Shown: positions 14,830-22,145 of the stretch, in pieces
How the letters are laid out: every line of letters begins with the position of its first letter
Position numbering within the stretch: position 1 is the stretch's first letter
DNA from: an uncultured Megasphaera sp.
Lineage (GTDB): Bacteria > Bacillota > Negativicutes > Veillonellales > Megasphaeraceae
NCBI RefSeq assembly: GCF_958350005.1
Contig: NZ_CATWFF010000013.1
Coordinates: 1 to 22,156 of the forward strand
Length of the DNA stretch: 22,156 bases
Direction of reading: 5' to 3'
The notes under the pieces: generated by a model
The model's database searches: none
The model's input: the letters and a program-made list of their open reading frames with translations, nothing else
What the model was told of the DNA's origin: nothing
Position numbers and translations under genes: made by a program

Positions 14830-17800
14830 ATGAATCGTATATACAAAGTAATTTGGAATAAAGCAAAAGGCTGCTATCAGGTAGCTTCTGAATTTGCCCA
14901 TCAGCAAGGCCGCGGCGGCAGCTCGAAATCCGCAGCAGGCCGTATGGCAGCAGTGCTCGCTGTAACGGCATTGCTCGGCGGTGTAAGCGTGCAGGCAGCA
15001 GTTGTATCTGGTGATTCGCTTAGTGTACAAACTAAACTCCAGAATGAGGAAGATAATTATATTGCTTCAGTAAGTACGGGAGGCATTGTTATTGGTCAGG
15101 GACAAGGACATGCAACTACTGTAGGTGCTAAATTGCCAACTACTGGGATTGCAATTGTTCCCGAAAATCCGATGACAGGTGGAACTGCTAAAATGTATGT
15201 TTATGGTGGAGCCACATTCTCTGACGGTGCATATAATTTTAAAGACGGTATTGTTATCGGCGATCCCAATACAGACAATCATTATACGCTCAACACGGGT
15301 ACTGTCACTACATTTAAGAACAACTTTGATGCGGTTAAATCAGACGTGGCGACAGCAAAGACAAACGTCAGCGGACTCCAGACAAATTATGACGTACTTT
15401 CCGATAAAGTCACCGCGTTGGAACAGAACGGCGGAAATAACGGTTTTGACAATAAAACAGGCAATGTTGTCATCGGAGGCAAAGTCGGTACTGCAACTCC
15501 GGCAGTGACAAATGCTGTGGTTGCCGGTAACGGTGCTAAAGCTGATACTGCTGCGGCTGTCGTTGTTGGCAGCAACGCTTCTGCCGGTGCAGGTACGTAT
15601 GGTTCTGTCGTACTCGGTCGGAACAGCGCTGTCGTCTATGACGATATTCTCCACAATGCCAATGACACCCAGTCCCTGGAACCGACTGGTGTCGTTTCTG
15701 TGGGCAATTCCGGCAAGAATGGACAGCCTGCTTTCAATAGACGGATTATCAACGTAGCAGAAGGTAAAAATGCGACGGACGCCGTCAACAAAGGCCAGCT
15801 CGACACGGTCAATGCAGCTGCTGCAGAAGCTAAAACAGCATCCGATGCCAACACGACAAAACTCACAGCCCTCGATGCGAGTGCGGTGAAGTGGGATAAT
15901 GCTAAGGATGGAAGTGTCGGCAATACCATTACAAAGAATGGATCTAAACTGTTGCTGTCCACTGATACAGCAGGTCTTACAAACGGCAAGGCCAATGTAA
16001 CACTGTTAGGTAATAGTGCATCTGTTACTGTTGGTCAGAAGGGCTTTACTGTCAGTCAGGATGGTACAAAAGTTACTGGTGGTCTCAATGTAGACAACAG
16101 CAAGATTACTAACGTAGCAGCTGGCAAGGCTGAAACGGATGCTGTCAATGTGAAACAGCTCAGCGACGCAACTAAATACGCTGTGCAGTGGGATCATGTT
16201 GCCGCAACCGGCCAGAAACTGAATTCGATTACCGGCAACGGTGCTACTCTGTACCTGGATAAGGCTGGACTTACAGGGATTACCAATAATACCTCCCAGC
16301 TGGTAATGACAGGATCGACGATTGGCATGACCAATGGAAAGAGCTCTGTAACGGTCAATGACCAGGGCATTCTGCTCAATGGCAATACCACTGTAACTGG
16401 AAAGCAGTTTGTTACGGGCGGTCAGTGGGTCAATGGTAACCAGGTGGTTACAGGGACGAGCACAGTTAACGAACAGATCGTAAAGAATAGTCAGACCGTA
16501 GAGGGAGATTCTACAGTAAAAGGTAGCCAGAACGTACTTGGAACGCAGTCTGTCATGGGCGGCCAGTGGGTCAACGGCAACCAGACAGTTACAGGGACGA
16601 GCACAGTTAACGAACAGATCGTAAAGAATAGTCAGACCGTAGAAGGAGATTCTACAGTAAAAGGCAGTCAGAACGTGCTTGGAACGCAGTCTGTCATGGG
16701 CGGCCAGTGGGTCAATGGCAACCAGACAGTTACAGGAACCAGCACGGTCAACGAACAGATCGTAAAGAATAGTCAGACTGTAGAAGGAGATTCTACGGTC
16801 AAAGGCAATCAGTATGTCACCGGTGCGCAGAGCGTGGGAAGCCAGTGGGTTGTAGGCAACCAGGTAGTTGGTGGTAATTCTGAAGTCGATGGCAATTCTA
16901 CGATCAAGGGTAATCAGACTGTAGACAAAGACTTGAGTGTGAAAGGCGATGCAGTCATTGACGGCAGCAGCACAGTCAAAGGCAACCAGTATGTCACCGG
17001 CGCGCAGACTGTAGGAAATCAGTGGGTCGTAGGCAATCAGGTAGTAGGCGGCAAGTTTGAAGTCGACGGCTATACCACCTTGAAAGGCGGTCTTGATGTT
17101 TCCAACAATAAGATTGCCAACGTAGCGGCTGGTGTCAATGATACTGATGCTGTCAACAAAGGCCAGCTTGATGCAGTGAATACAGAACTTACTGGTAAAA
17201 CTGATGGTCTGAAAGAAACCCTTGGCAGTGCCGATTTTAGCCGTACAGCCTATGCTAAAGGGGCCGCAGATGTCACCGATGCAATCTACAAAGTTGATAC
17301 CCAGGTACAGACAAATGCGGAAACCCTTAAGAAGCATACTGAACAGATTACGGCAGCGGGAGACCTTGCTAAGAAGCATACCACTGTCGTCAAGGGAGAT
17401 AATATCGAACTGAGTGAAGGGAAAAATGCAGACGGCGGCAAGGAATACACTGTCAGCCTTGCGAAAGACATTACCGTAGACAAGGTAACTGTAAATGGTG
17501 AAGTCAAAGCCAACAGTGCTAACCTTGGCGGCGTAGAAATCGACGGCGGTAATATCAATGCGGCTACTGCATCTATTGATAATCTTGGCGTAAAGGGCAA
17601 TCTTTCTGCCAGCACAGCAACGATTACCAATCTGGGCGTAGAAAACAACATCTATGCTAAACTCGGCACCATCGGCGGCGTAGGTCTTGAAAACGGCACG
17701 GTAACGGCAGATAAAGTCCAAGTTGGTAGTGTAACGTTGTCCAATACGACTGACAAAGATGCAGCAGCTCTTGCTATTGGTAAAGTTGATGACCATAACG

Positions 17801-20178
17801 CCTTCTCCGTAACTAACGATGGCGATGTACATAGCCTTGGCACGGTAAATGGCCGTGATTTCCAGAATAACAGCGGTACCTTTGTAGTAGATAAAGACGG
17901 CAATCTTACAGCTGCATCCGGCACTATTGGCGGAGTAGAACTGGGCAACAGCAATGGTACAAGCTATGTCAATGCTGGTTTCATCTATTCAGAAGGCCTG
18001 GCTGTAGGCAACCTCAGCGGTGATCCTGAAAAAGCTCCGTTCTATGTAGCTCCTACAGGGCATGTAACTGCCTATGGCGCAGACATGAGCGGTCAGAAGA
18101 TTACCGGTGTAGCGAACGGCACGGAAGCTACCGATGCTGTCAATTATGGGCAGTTGACCTCTAAAGTCAACGAAGCTACCAAGGGCGTCGTTTACTGGGA
18201 TGAAAAGGATGAAAACACCAACAAGATTCACGGAGTAGGCCTTGAAAATGGTGCAGTTACTGCAGATAAAGTCCAAGTTGGTAGTGTAACGTTGTCCAAT
18301 ACGACTGACAACGATGCAGCAGCTCTTGCTATTGGTAAAGTTGATGACCATAACGCCTTCTCCGTAACCAACGATGGCGATGTACACAGCCTTGGCACCA
18401 TCAATGGTCGTGATTTCCAGAATAACAGCGGAACCTTTGTAGTTGATAAAGATGGTAATTTGAAAGCTGCTACAGCCAATGTTGGTGGCATTACGCTCGA
18501 AAACGGAATGGCCAATGGCGTACTGCTTAAAGACGGTGGCATTATGGCAGCGAAAGCTGATCTTGGCAATGTTCAGTTCAATGGTGATGGACGAATCAGT
18601 AATCTGGCAGCTGCTGAAAAAGATGACCAGGCAGTTAATTATGGCCAGATGAAGGGTTCTATCCAAGCAGCTACAGCAGGTTCTGTAAAGTGGGATGAAG
18701 GAACAACTAATACTATCCACGGCGTTACTCTTAAAGATGGAGAAGTAAAAGCCAACAAAGTAACCGCTGATGAAGCTTTCTTTGCGGATGGAAAACTTGT
18801 GGTTGATAAAGATGGCAATCTGTTTAGCCAGGGAATTCTCTCTGTAGGTCAGTCCTATTTGGGAAATACCGCGTCCTACATTAGCGGTGTTACATTTACA
18901 AGCGGTGCCAATGGTACTGCTGTACGTGGTCTTGCTAATGCAGTTACCAATTCTGCTGCAGACGGATTTGATGGCTCTGCAGCGGTCAATGTGAACACTT
19001 TGAATTCTGTTGTAAAAGAAGCAACGAAAAATCAGGTGACACAGGACGAAAAAGGTAACGTTACTATTAACGGAAAGCTGACAGCAGGCAGTGCGTCTTT
19101 TGCCAACGGTGCTACGACTATTGATGAAAATGGCATTAAGACGAATAACCTTACTGTGGGCAATACGACTATTGGTGAAAATGGTATTACTGTCAATGGT
19201 TCTGCTGTAGCAACCAGCAAAGATGTTGAAGGCATTAAGAATACCATTGGTGGAAGTGGTGAAAACGGGGCACTGAAACTGACCAATAATGCAGCGACCG
19301 TTGAAGCTGGTATTAATAAGAATACGGCTGATATTGCTGCAACGAACAAGGTTATCGGTGCAACTGGTGAAAAGGGCGCACTGAAACTGAAAAACGGTGC
19401 AGATACGGTTGAAAAAGGTATCAACCAGAACACGGCTGATATCCAGCAGAACCGTGAAGCCATCAACTCCCTGGGCCGCGGCCTGAGCGATTTGGGTGAA
19501 GAAGTGGACAACGTCGGTGCTATTTCCGCCGCTTTGGCTGGTCTCCATCCCCTCGATTATGATGGCTCTGGCTCGAAGTTCCAGATTTCTGCCGCTGTTG
19601 GTACCTACGACGGCACGCAGGCAGCTGCTCTGGGCGGCTTCTATCACTTCAACCGCGACGTCATGATGTCCCTGGGCGCATCGTCGTCCTTCGGCAGCGA
19701 CAACAAGACGGCTGCTAACCTGGGCGTTACGTTCCGCGTAGGCCAGGGTGCTGATGAAGCTCCTGCTTCCAACAGCGCCATCATGGAACGGCTCGCCGCA
19801 ATGGATAAGAAGATTGCCGAACTGGAAGCACAGAACAAGAACCTGACTTCTGTATTGGCTGTTATCGATCCGTCGCAGCAGAAAGCCTTCCCGGACGTAC
19901 CGGAAAACCACTGGGCCTATGATGCAGTCGCACAGCTCGCTGGCAACGGCATTGTTCAGGGCTATCCGGACGGCGAATTCCACGGCGATCGTACCATGAC
20001 GCGGTACGAAATGGCTGAACTGATTTACAAAGCCATGAAAAAGGGCGCTAAAGTAGATCAGAAGCTGGTCAACGAATTCAAGACGGAAATCTCTGCAGCA
20101 CAGGCAAAAGATAACGCAGAAGCTGCAAAAGCCGCTGAAACAAAACCGGCTGAAACTGCCGAAACACAGGCAAAATAA
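14830..20178 (+). CDS. Trimeric autotransporter adhesin with YadA anchor and C-terminal SLH domain
   Basis: This 1782-residue type Vc-like surface protein starts at 14830, where AAAGGAG (14815-14821) precedes MNRIYKVIWNKAKGCYQV, an extended signal peptide region, followed by a hydrophobic signal ending near VSVQAA (about 57). The passenger has a YadA-like head (about 211-305) and neck connectors of the type NVAEGKNATDAVNKGQL at about 308, 428, 764, 1093 and 1256. A hexad-repeat stalk (530-~760) and duplicated blocks follow. The membrane anchor VGAISAALAGLHPLDYDGSG...VTFRVG spans about 1560-1638. Unusually, a coiled coil (about 1648-1680) and an SLH domain (about 1686-1735, AFPDVPENHWAYDAV) come after it, then an Ala/Glu/Lys tail. 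The anchor part looks richer in G+C than the passenger. The likely role is adhesion or aggregation, with a periplasmic peptidoglycan tether. Confidence 0.95.
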   Translation: MNRIYKVIWNKAKGCYQVASEFAHQQGRGGSSKSAAGRMAAVLAVTALLGGVSVQAAVVSGDSLSVQTKLQNEEDNYIASVSTGGIVIGQGQGHATTVGAKLPTTGIAIVPENPMTGGTAKMYVYGGATFSDGAYNFKDGIVIGDPNTDNHYTLNTGTVTTFKNNFDAVKSDVATAKTNVSGLQTNYDVLSDKVTALEQNGGNNGFDNKTGNVVIGGKVGTATPAVTNAVVAGNGAKADTAAAVVVGSNASAGAGTYGSVVLGRNSAVVYDDILHNANDTQSLEPTGVVSVGNSGKNGQPAFNRRIINVAEGKNATDAVNKGQLDTVNAAAAEAKTASDANTTKLTALDASAVKWDNAKDGSVGNTITKNGSKLLLSTDTAGLTNGKANVTLLGNSASVTVGQKGFTVSQDGTKVTGGLNVDNSKITNVAAGKAETDAVNVKQLSDATKYAVQWDHVAATGQKLNSITGNGATLYLDKAGLTGITNNTSQLVMTGSTIGMTNGKSSVTVNDQGILLNGNTTVTGKQFVTGGQWVNGNQVVTGTSTVNEQIVKNSQTVEGDSTVKGSQNVLGTQSVMGGQWVNGNQTVTGTSTVNEQIVKNSQTVEGDSTVKGSQNVLGTQSVMGGQWVNGNQTVTGTSTVNEQIVKNSQTVEGDSTVKGNQYVTGAQSVGSQWVVGNQVVGGNSEVDGNSTIKGNQTVDKDLSVKGDAVIDGSSTVKGNQYVTGAQTVGNQWVVGNQVVGGKFEVDGYTTLKGGLDVSNNKIANVAAGVNDTDAVNKGQLDAVNTELTGKTDGLKETLGSADFSRTAYAKGAADVTDAIYKVDTQVQTNAETLKKHTEQITAAGDLAKKHTTVVKGDNIELSEGKNADGGKEYTVSLAKDITVDKVTVNGEVKANSANLGGVEIDGGNINAATASIDNLGVKGNLSASTATITNLGVENNIYAKLGTIGGVGLENGTVTADKVQVGSVTLSNTTDKDAAALAIGKVDDHNAFSVTNDGDVHSLGTVNGRDFQNNSGTFVVDKDGNLTAASGTIGGVELGNSNGTSYVNAGFIYSEGLAVGNLSGDPEKAPFYVAPTGHVTAYGADMSGQKITGVANGTEATDAVNYGQLTSKVNEATKGVVYWDEKDENTNKIHGVGLENGAVTADKVQVGSVTLSNTTDNDAAALAIGKVDDHNAFSVTNDGDVHSLGTINGRDFQNNSGTFVVDKDGNLKAATANVGGITLENGMANGVLLKDGGIMAAKADLGNVQFNGDGRISNLAAAEKDDQAVNYGQMKGSIQAATAGSVKWDEGTTNTIHGVTLKDGEVKANKVTADEAFFADGKLVVDKDGNLFSQGILSVGQSYLGNTASYISGVTFTSGANGTAVRGLANAVTNSAADGFDGSAAVNVNTLNSVVKEATKNQVTQDEKGNVTINGKLTAGSASFANGATTIDENGIKTNNLTVGNTTIGENGITVNGSAVATSKDVEGIKNTIGGSGENGALKLTNNAATVEAGINKNTADIAATNKVIGATGEKGALKLKNGADTVEKGINQNTADIQQNREAINSLGRGLSDLGEEVDNVGAISAALAGLHPLDYDGSGSKFQISAAVGTYDGTQAAALGGFYHFNRDVMMSLGASSSFGSDNKTAANLGVTFRVGQGADEAPASNSAIMERLAAMDKKIAELEAQNKNLTSVLAVIDPSQQKAFPDVPENHWAYDAVAQLAGNGIVQGYPDGEFHGDRTMTRYEMAELIYKAMKKGAKVDQKLVNEFKTEISAAQAKDNAEAAKAAETKPAETAETQAK
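16417..16839 (+). repeat. Three 141-bp tandem repeats in the autotransporter stalk
   Basis: Units at 16417-16557, 16558-16698 and 16699-16839 each encode 47 residues starting GGQWVNGNQ. Units 1 and 2 are nearly identical, and the last part of unit 3 diverges (NQYVTGAQSVG). Within each unit the pattern is mostly a hexad V-x-G-x-[QS]-x (for example TVEGDS, TVKGSQ, NVLGTQ, SVMGGQ) with one five-residue step. Diverged hexads continue to about 17090. Confidence 0.92.
17677..18470 (+). repeat. Duplicated passenger block, offset 555 bp
   Basis: The segment from 17677 to about 17915 recurs at 18232 to about 18470. Both encode GVGLENG, TADKVQVGSVTLSNTTD, AAALAIGKVDDHNAFSV and FQNNSGTFVVDKDGNL with few changes. 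One stretch beginning GCAGATAAAGTCCAAG is identical over more than 40 bases, so the duplication is recent or kept uniform by recombination. Confidence 0.88.
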
Positions 20179-20221
20179 ATTGCCCTGACCGATAGGTCAC
20201 ACAACTTCAGTACTTACAACG

Positions 20222-20260
20222 AACATCCCGATTCTGCGACGGCAGAGTCGGGATGTTTGT
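20222..20260 (+). terminator. Intrinsic terminator of the autotransporter transcript
   Basis: A 16-bp stem (AACATCCCGATTCTGC at 20222-20237 with 20242-20257), one wobble, closes a GACG tetraloop; only a short T-rich tail (TTTGTGTT) follows. Confidence 0.8.
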
Positions 20261-20307
20261 GTTATGTCATCTGTGCAAGGTTCTTTCCTACGGCTCAAGC
20301 GCCATGG

Positions 20308-20313
20308 TATAAT
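20308..20313 (+). promoter_or_regulatory. -10 box just upstream of the structured element and Rpn gene
   Basis: A perfect TATAAT; the -35 region (TTCCTA at 20285-20290) is poor. Transcription would begin near 20319, at the start of the palindromic element. Confidence 0.45.
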
Positions 20314-20314
20314 A

Positions 20315-20376
20315 TAAGCAGAGAACCATGTTTGAAGGAGCTGTAAAGCGACGCGCAAACATGTGTGAATCGCTTA
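20315..20376 (+). repeat. Two-stem palindromic element, copy A
   Basis: The outer stem is TAAGC (20315-20319) with GCTTA (20372-20376). The inner perfect 8-bp stem is CATGTTTG (20327-20334) with CAAACATG (20356-20363), enclosing a loop that starts AAGGAG. Conserved unpaired flanks are AGAGAA and GTGAATC. The same architecture recurs at 21958-22032 and 22071-22145 with a different but still perfectly paired inner stem. A further perfect hairpin CACCGAGC/GCTCGGTG (20377-20384 with 20388-20395) follows directly. Confidence 0.7.
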
Positions 20377-20392
20377 CACCGAGCATAGCTCG

Positions 20393-20494
20393 GTGCTGGA
20401 TAGTGTTCGCCTGGACATATATGTCCAGGATGACACTGGCCGTGTCTTCAATATTGAAATGCAGGTGGCTGTTATCAAGAGAAGAGGTGACCTG
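20393..20494 (+). pseudogene. Fragment of an Rpn-type nuclease gene
   Basis: Read in the frame of the following gene, this stretch encodes LDSVRLDIYVQDDTGRVFN and IEMQVA, nearly repeating the catalytic segment at residues 57-81 of the intact gene just downstream (about 20663-20745). It lacks a start and the preceding helices, and breaks off before the RSRYYQ motif. It looks like a relic of another family copy or of a partial duplication. A perfect 20-base palindrome is centred at 20419/20420 within it. Confidence 0.65.
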
Positions 20495-21364
20495 GTGGTA
20501 CGATATAAAGAGTGGGAAGAACTGACGCTGCAGGATAATTTCCTGTTTCAGAAGGTCATGCAGAATCCGCGGATCTGCAAGCATTTGATCGAAAAGATAC
20601 TGAATATTACCATTGAAAAGATTACCTATCCGGAGTCGGAGAAGACCATTGACATCCGTTTGGACAGCAAGAGTGTGCGTCTCGACGTGTATGTACAGGA
20701 CGATACGGGACGCGTGTTTGACATTGAAATGCAGGTCAGTGCCGGGAAAGATGGCGAGCTGGCCAAGCGGAGCCGGTACTATCAGGGCATGATCGACATG
20801 GAAGTACTGGAAAAAGGCGGCTTGTATGAAGACCTGAATCCGACGTATATTATCTTTATCTGTACCTTTGATCTCTTTGGCAAGGGGTTGCCGAAGTACA
20901 CATTCTGCAATCAGTGTGAAGAAGACGGGACTATCGCTCTGGGAGATGAGACGACGAAGGTCTTTCTGAACAGCAAGGGTCGGACAGAAGGCATTGATCC
21001 GGATATAGCAGCGTTTTTGCAGTATATTGATGGAAAAGACGCTGAAGGGGTTTTCATGAAAGACGTTGATGCAGAAGTCCAGCGCGTAAAGCGGCACGAT
21101 GAAACGAGGCGAGAATATATGACACTAAAACAGGAATTTGAACGGATTGCCCGGGTGAATCGGGCAGAAGGCTGGGAAGAAGGAAGAGCTGAAGGTAAAG
21201 CAGAAGGAAAGGCAGAAGGAAAAGCAGAAGGGGTAGAAAAAACTCGGCTGGAAACAGCACTGGCCATGCTGAGAGATGGCATACACACCGACATGATTAC
21301 GAAGTATACGACTTTCTCAGCCGAATACCTGGCTAAACTGGCCAAGGAACATCATATCGTGTAA
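20495..21364 (+). CDS. Rpn/PDDEXK_2 family (transposase-like) nuclease
   Basis: The start is taken as GTG 20495, preceded by AGAGGTGA (20483-20490), giving 289 residues that begin MVRYKEWEELTLQDNFLFQKVM, the normal N-terminus of this family. The nuclease core is RLDVYVQDDTGRVFDIEMQ (62-80), with D64 and E78-x-Q80 as the metal-site pattern, then KRSRYYQGMID (91-101). A linker with AEGKAEG repeats (about 212-226) leads to a helical C-terminus. Rpn proteins are recombination-promoting DNA endonucleases; some have been linked to phage defence, with a short in-frame product acting as antitoxin. Internal ATGs at 21056 (AAGGGG five bases before) and 21119 (GAGG nine bases before) could make such products here. 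The upstream ATG 20393 would fuse the decayed fragment to it. Confidence 0.85.
   Translation: MVRYKEWEELTLQDNFLFQKVMQNPRICKHLIEKILNITIEKITYPESEKTIDIRLDSKSVRLDVYVQDDTGRVFDIEMQVSAGKDGELAKRSRYYQGMIDMEVLEKGGLYEDLNPTYIIFICTFDLFGKGLPKYTFCNQCEEDGTIALGDETTKVFLNSKGRTEGIDPDIAAFLQYIDGKDAEGVFMKDVDAEVQRVKRHDETRREYMTLKQEFERIARVNRAEGWEEGRAEGKAEGKAEGKAEGVEKTRLETALAMLRDGIHTDMITKYTTFSAEYLAKLAKEHHIV
21191..21226 (+). repeat. 12-bp tandem repeats in the Rpn gene
   Basis: Three consecutive units of the form GAAGGNAARGCA, each encoding EGKA, with partial copies on both sides. Copy-number changes would keep the frame. Confidence 0.85.
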
Positions 21365-21430
21365 ATTGTTGTTCCTATTTGTGATGAATAAGAAGCCCGG
21401 CGTATATCCGTGAATTAGATCGGTATGCTA

Positions 21431-21458
21431 TTGACAGGGAGAGGGCTTCCTGTATAAT
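21431..21458 (+). promoter_or_regulatory. Strong promoter of the fluoride riboswitch-fluC transcript
   Basis: A perfect TTGACA (21431-21436), 16 bases, then an extended -10 TGTATAAT (TATAAT 21453-21458). The start point would be near 21465, just before the aptamer. Confidence 0.88.
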
Positions 21459-21473
21459 AAAGAAGAAATGCAC

Positions 21474-21551
21474 AGGCGATGGGGTTCGCCGCAGATGACG
21501 ATATATATCGTGTTGATGACTCCTACCTTTGGGAAAGGGTAGGAGTTTTTT
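21474..21551 (+). ncRNA. Fluoride riboswitch (crcB motif) with expression-platform terminator
   Basis: The aptamer begins AGGCGATGGGGTTCGCC (21474-21490) and carries the conserved TGATGACTCCTAC (21514-21526), both hallmarks of the crcB motif. The 3' conserved bases are also the left arm of a terminator: ACTCCTACC (21519-21527) pairs with GGTAGGAGT (21538-21546), followed by Ts to 21551. Fluoride binding should hold the conserved strand in the aptamer and let transcription proceed into fluC. Confidence 0.93.
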
Positions 21552-21571
21552 CGTTTTCAGGAGATGATAGA

Positions 21572-21949
21572 ATGGAAGCAATAGTTGCCGTTGCCGTTGG
21601 CGGCGGGATTGGCGCAGCTCTGCGGTATGGTGTGACTGTATGGGCTAATTTGCACGGTGGTATTTTATTCCCGTATGGAACGGTTTTGGTCAATGTCATC
21701 GGGTCTTTTCTCATTGGCCTGCTGATGATGGGATTTCAGAGTCACAACATGATCCCCCCGACGGTGAAGTTATTTGTTATTACCGGGATGTTAGGAGGAT
21801 TTACGACGTTTTCCACGTTTAACATGGAACTTCTGACGCTGGTACGGGCAGGGGATATGATGTATGCCCTGTTATATGGCGGCCTGAATATACTGGGCGC
21901 CTTCATTTGCTGCTGGATTGGCATTGTCGCAGGCGAGCTGCTGTGGTAA
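21572..21949 (+). CDS. crcB: Fluoride channel FluC (CrcB)
   Basis: This small four-segment membrane protein of 125 residues works as a dual-topology dimer that exports fluoride. Family motifs are VGGGIGAALRYGVT (near residues 8-21), PYGTVLVNVIGSFLIGLL (about 33-50) and GMLGGFTTFSTF (about 71-82). The ATG at 21572 follows AGGAG (21559-21563) and lies 20 bases after the terminator T-run; a start further upstream would fall inside the riboswitch. Some genomes carry two crcB genes; only one is seen here. Control by the riboswitch is strongly supported by position. Confidence 0.95.
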   Translation: MEAIVAVAVGGGIGAALRYGVTVWANLHGGILFPYGTVLVNVIGSFLIGLLMMGFQSHNMIPPTVKLFVITGMLGGFTTFSTFNMELLTLVRAGDMMYALLYGGLNILGAFICCWIGIVAGELLW

Positions 21950-21957
21950 TCACAGAC

Positions 21958-22032
21958 AGCAGAGAAGCCGTTTTGAAGGAACGAAGAGACGCACAAAACG
22001 GAGTGAATCGCTTATGCAATTTGGGAGATACC
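21958..22032 (+). repeat. Palindromic element, copy B
   Basis: The inner stem is CCGTTTTG (21968-21975) with CAAAACGG (21994-22001), enclosing a loop AAGGAACGAAGAGACGCA. The flanks AGCAGAGAAG and AGTGAATCGCTTATGC are shared with copy C. A 3' hairpin can form between TTATGC and GTATAA (just after the repeat, with one G-U pair). Only one base differs from copy C over 75 positions. Confidence 0.85.
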
Positions 22033-22070
22033 GTATAAAATCGATGTGAAAAGATGATTCATGTGGTATA

Positions 22071-22145
22071 AGCAGAGAAGCCGTTTTGAAGGAACGAAGA
22101 AACGCACAAAACGGAGTGAATCGCTTATGCAATTTGGGAGATACC
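22071..22145 (+). repeat. Palindromic element, copy C (near the window edge)
   Basis: A direct repeat of copy B at a distance of 113 bases, with the inner stem at 22081-22088 and 22107-22114. The preceding ATAAGC completes an outer stem with GCTTAT. TTATGCA then pairs with TGCATAA after the repeat. What follows lies outside the window. Confidence 0.85.

Noticed and set aside
16417..16839. Repeats resembling a CRISPR-like or satellite array
   Set aside because: The repeats are in frame within a protein gene, head to tail with no spacers.
17989..19983. Long open frame on the minus strand (over 600 codons) through the autotransporter, and another at 16006-17832
   Set aside because: They mirror the low-complexity codon pattern of the adhesin, lack ribosome sites, and encode Cys/Ile-rich sequence with no domain logic.
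21392..21449. GAAGCCC/GGGCTTC inverted repeat after the Rpn gene as a terminator
   Set aside because: The arms are seven bases with a 44-base gap, overlap the fluC promoter spacer and lack a T-run.
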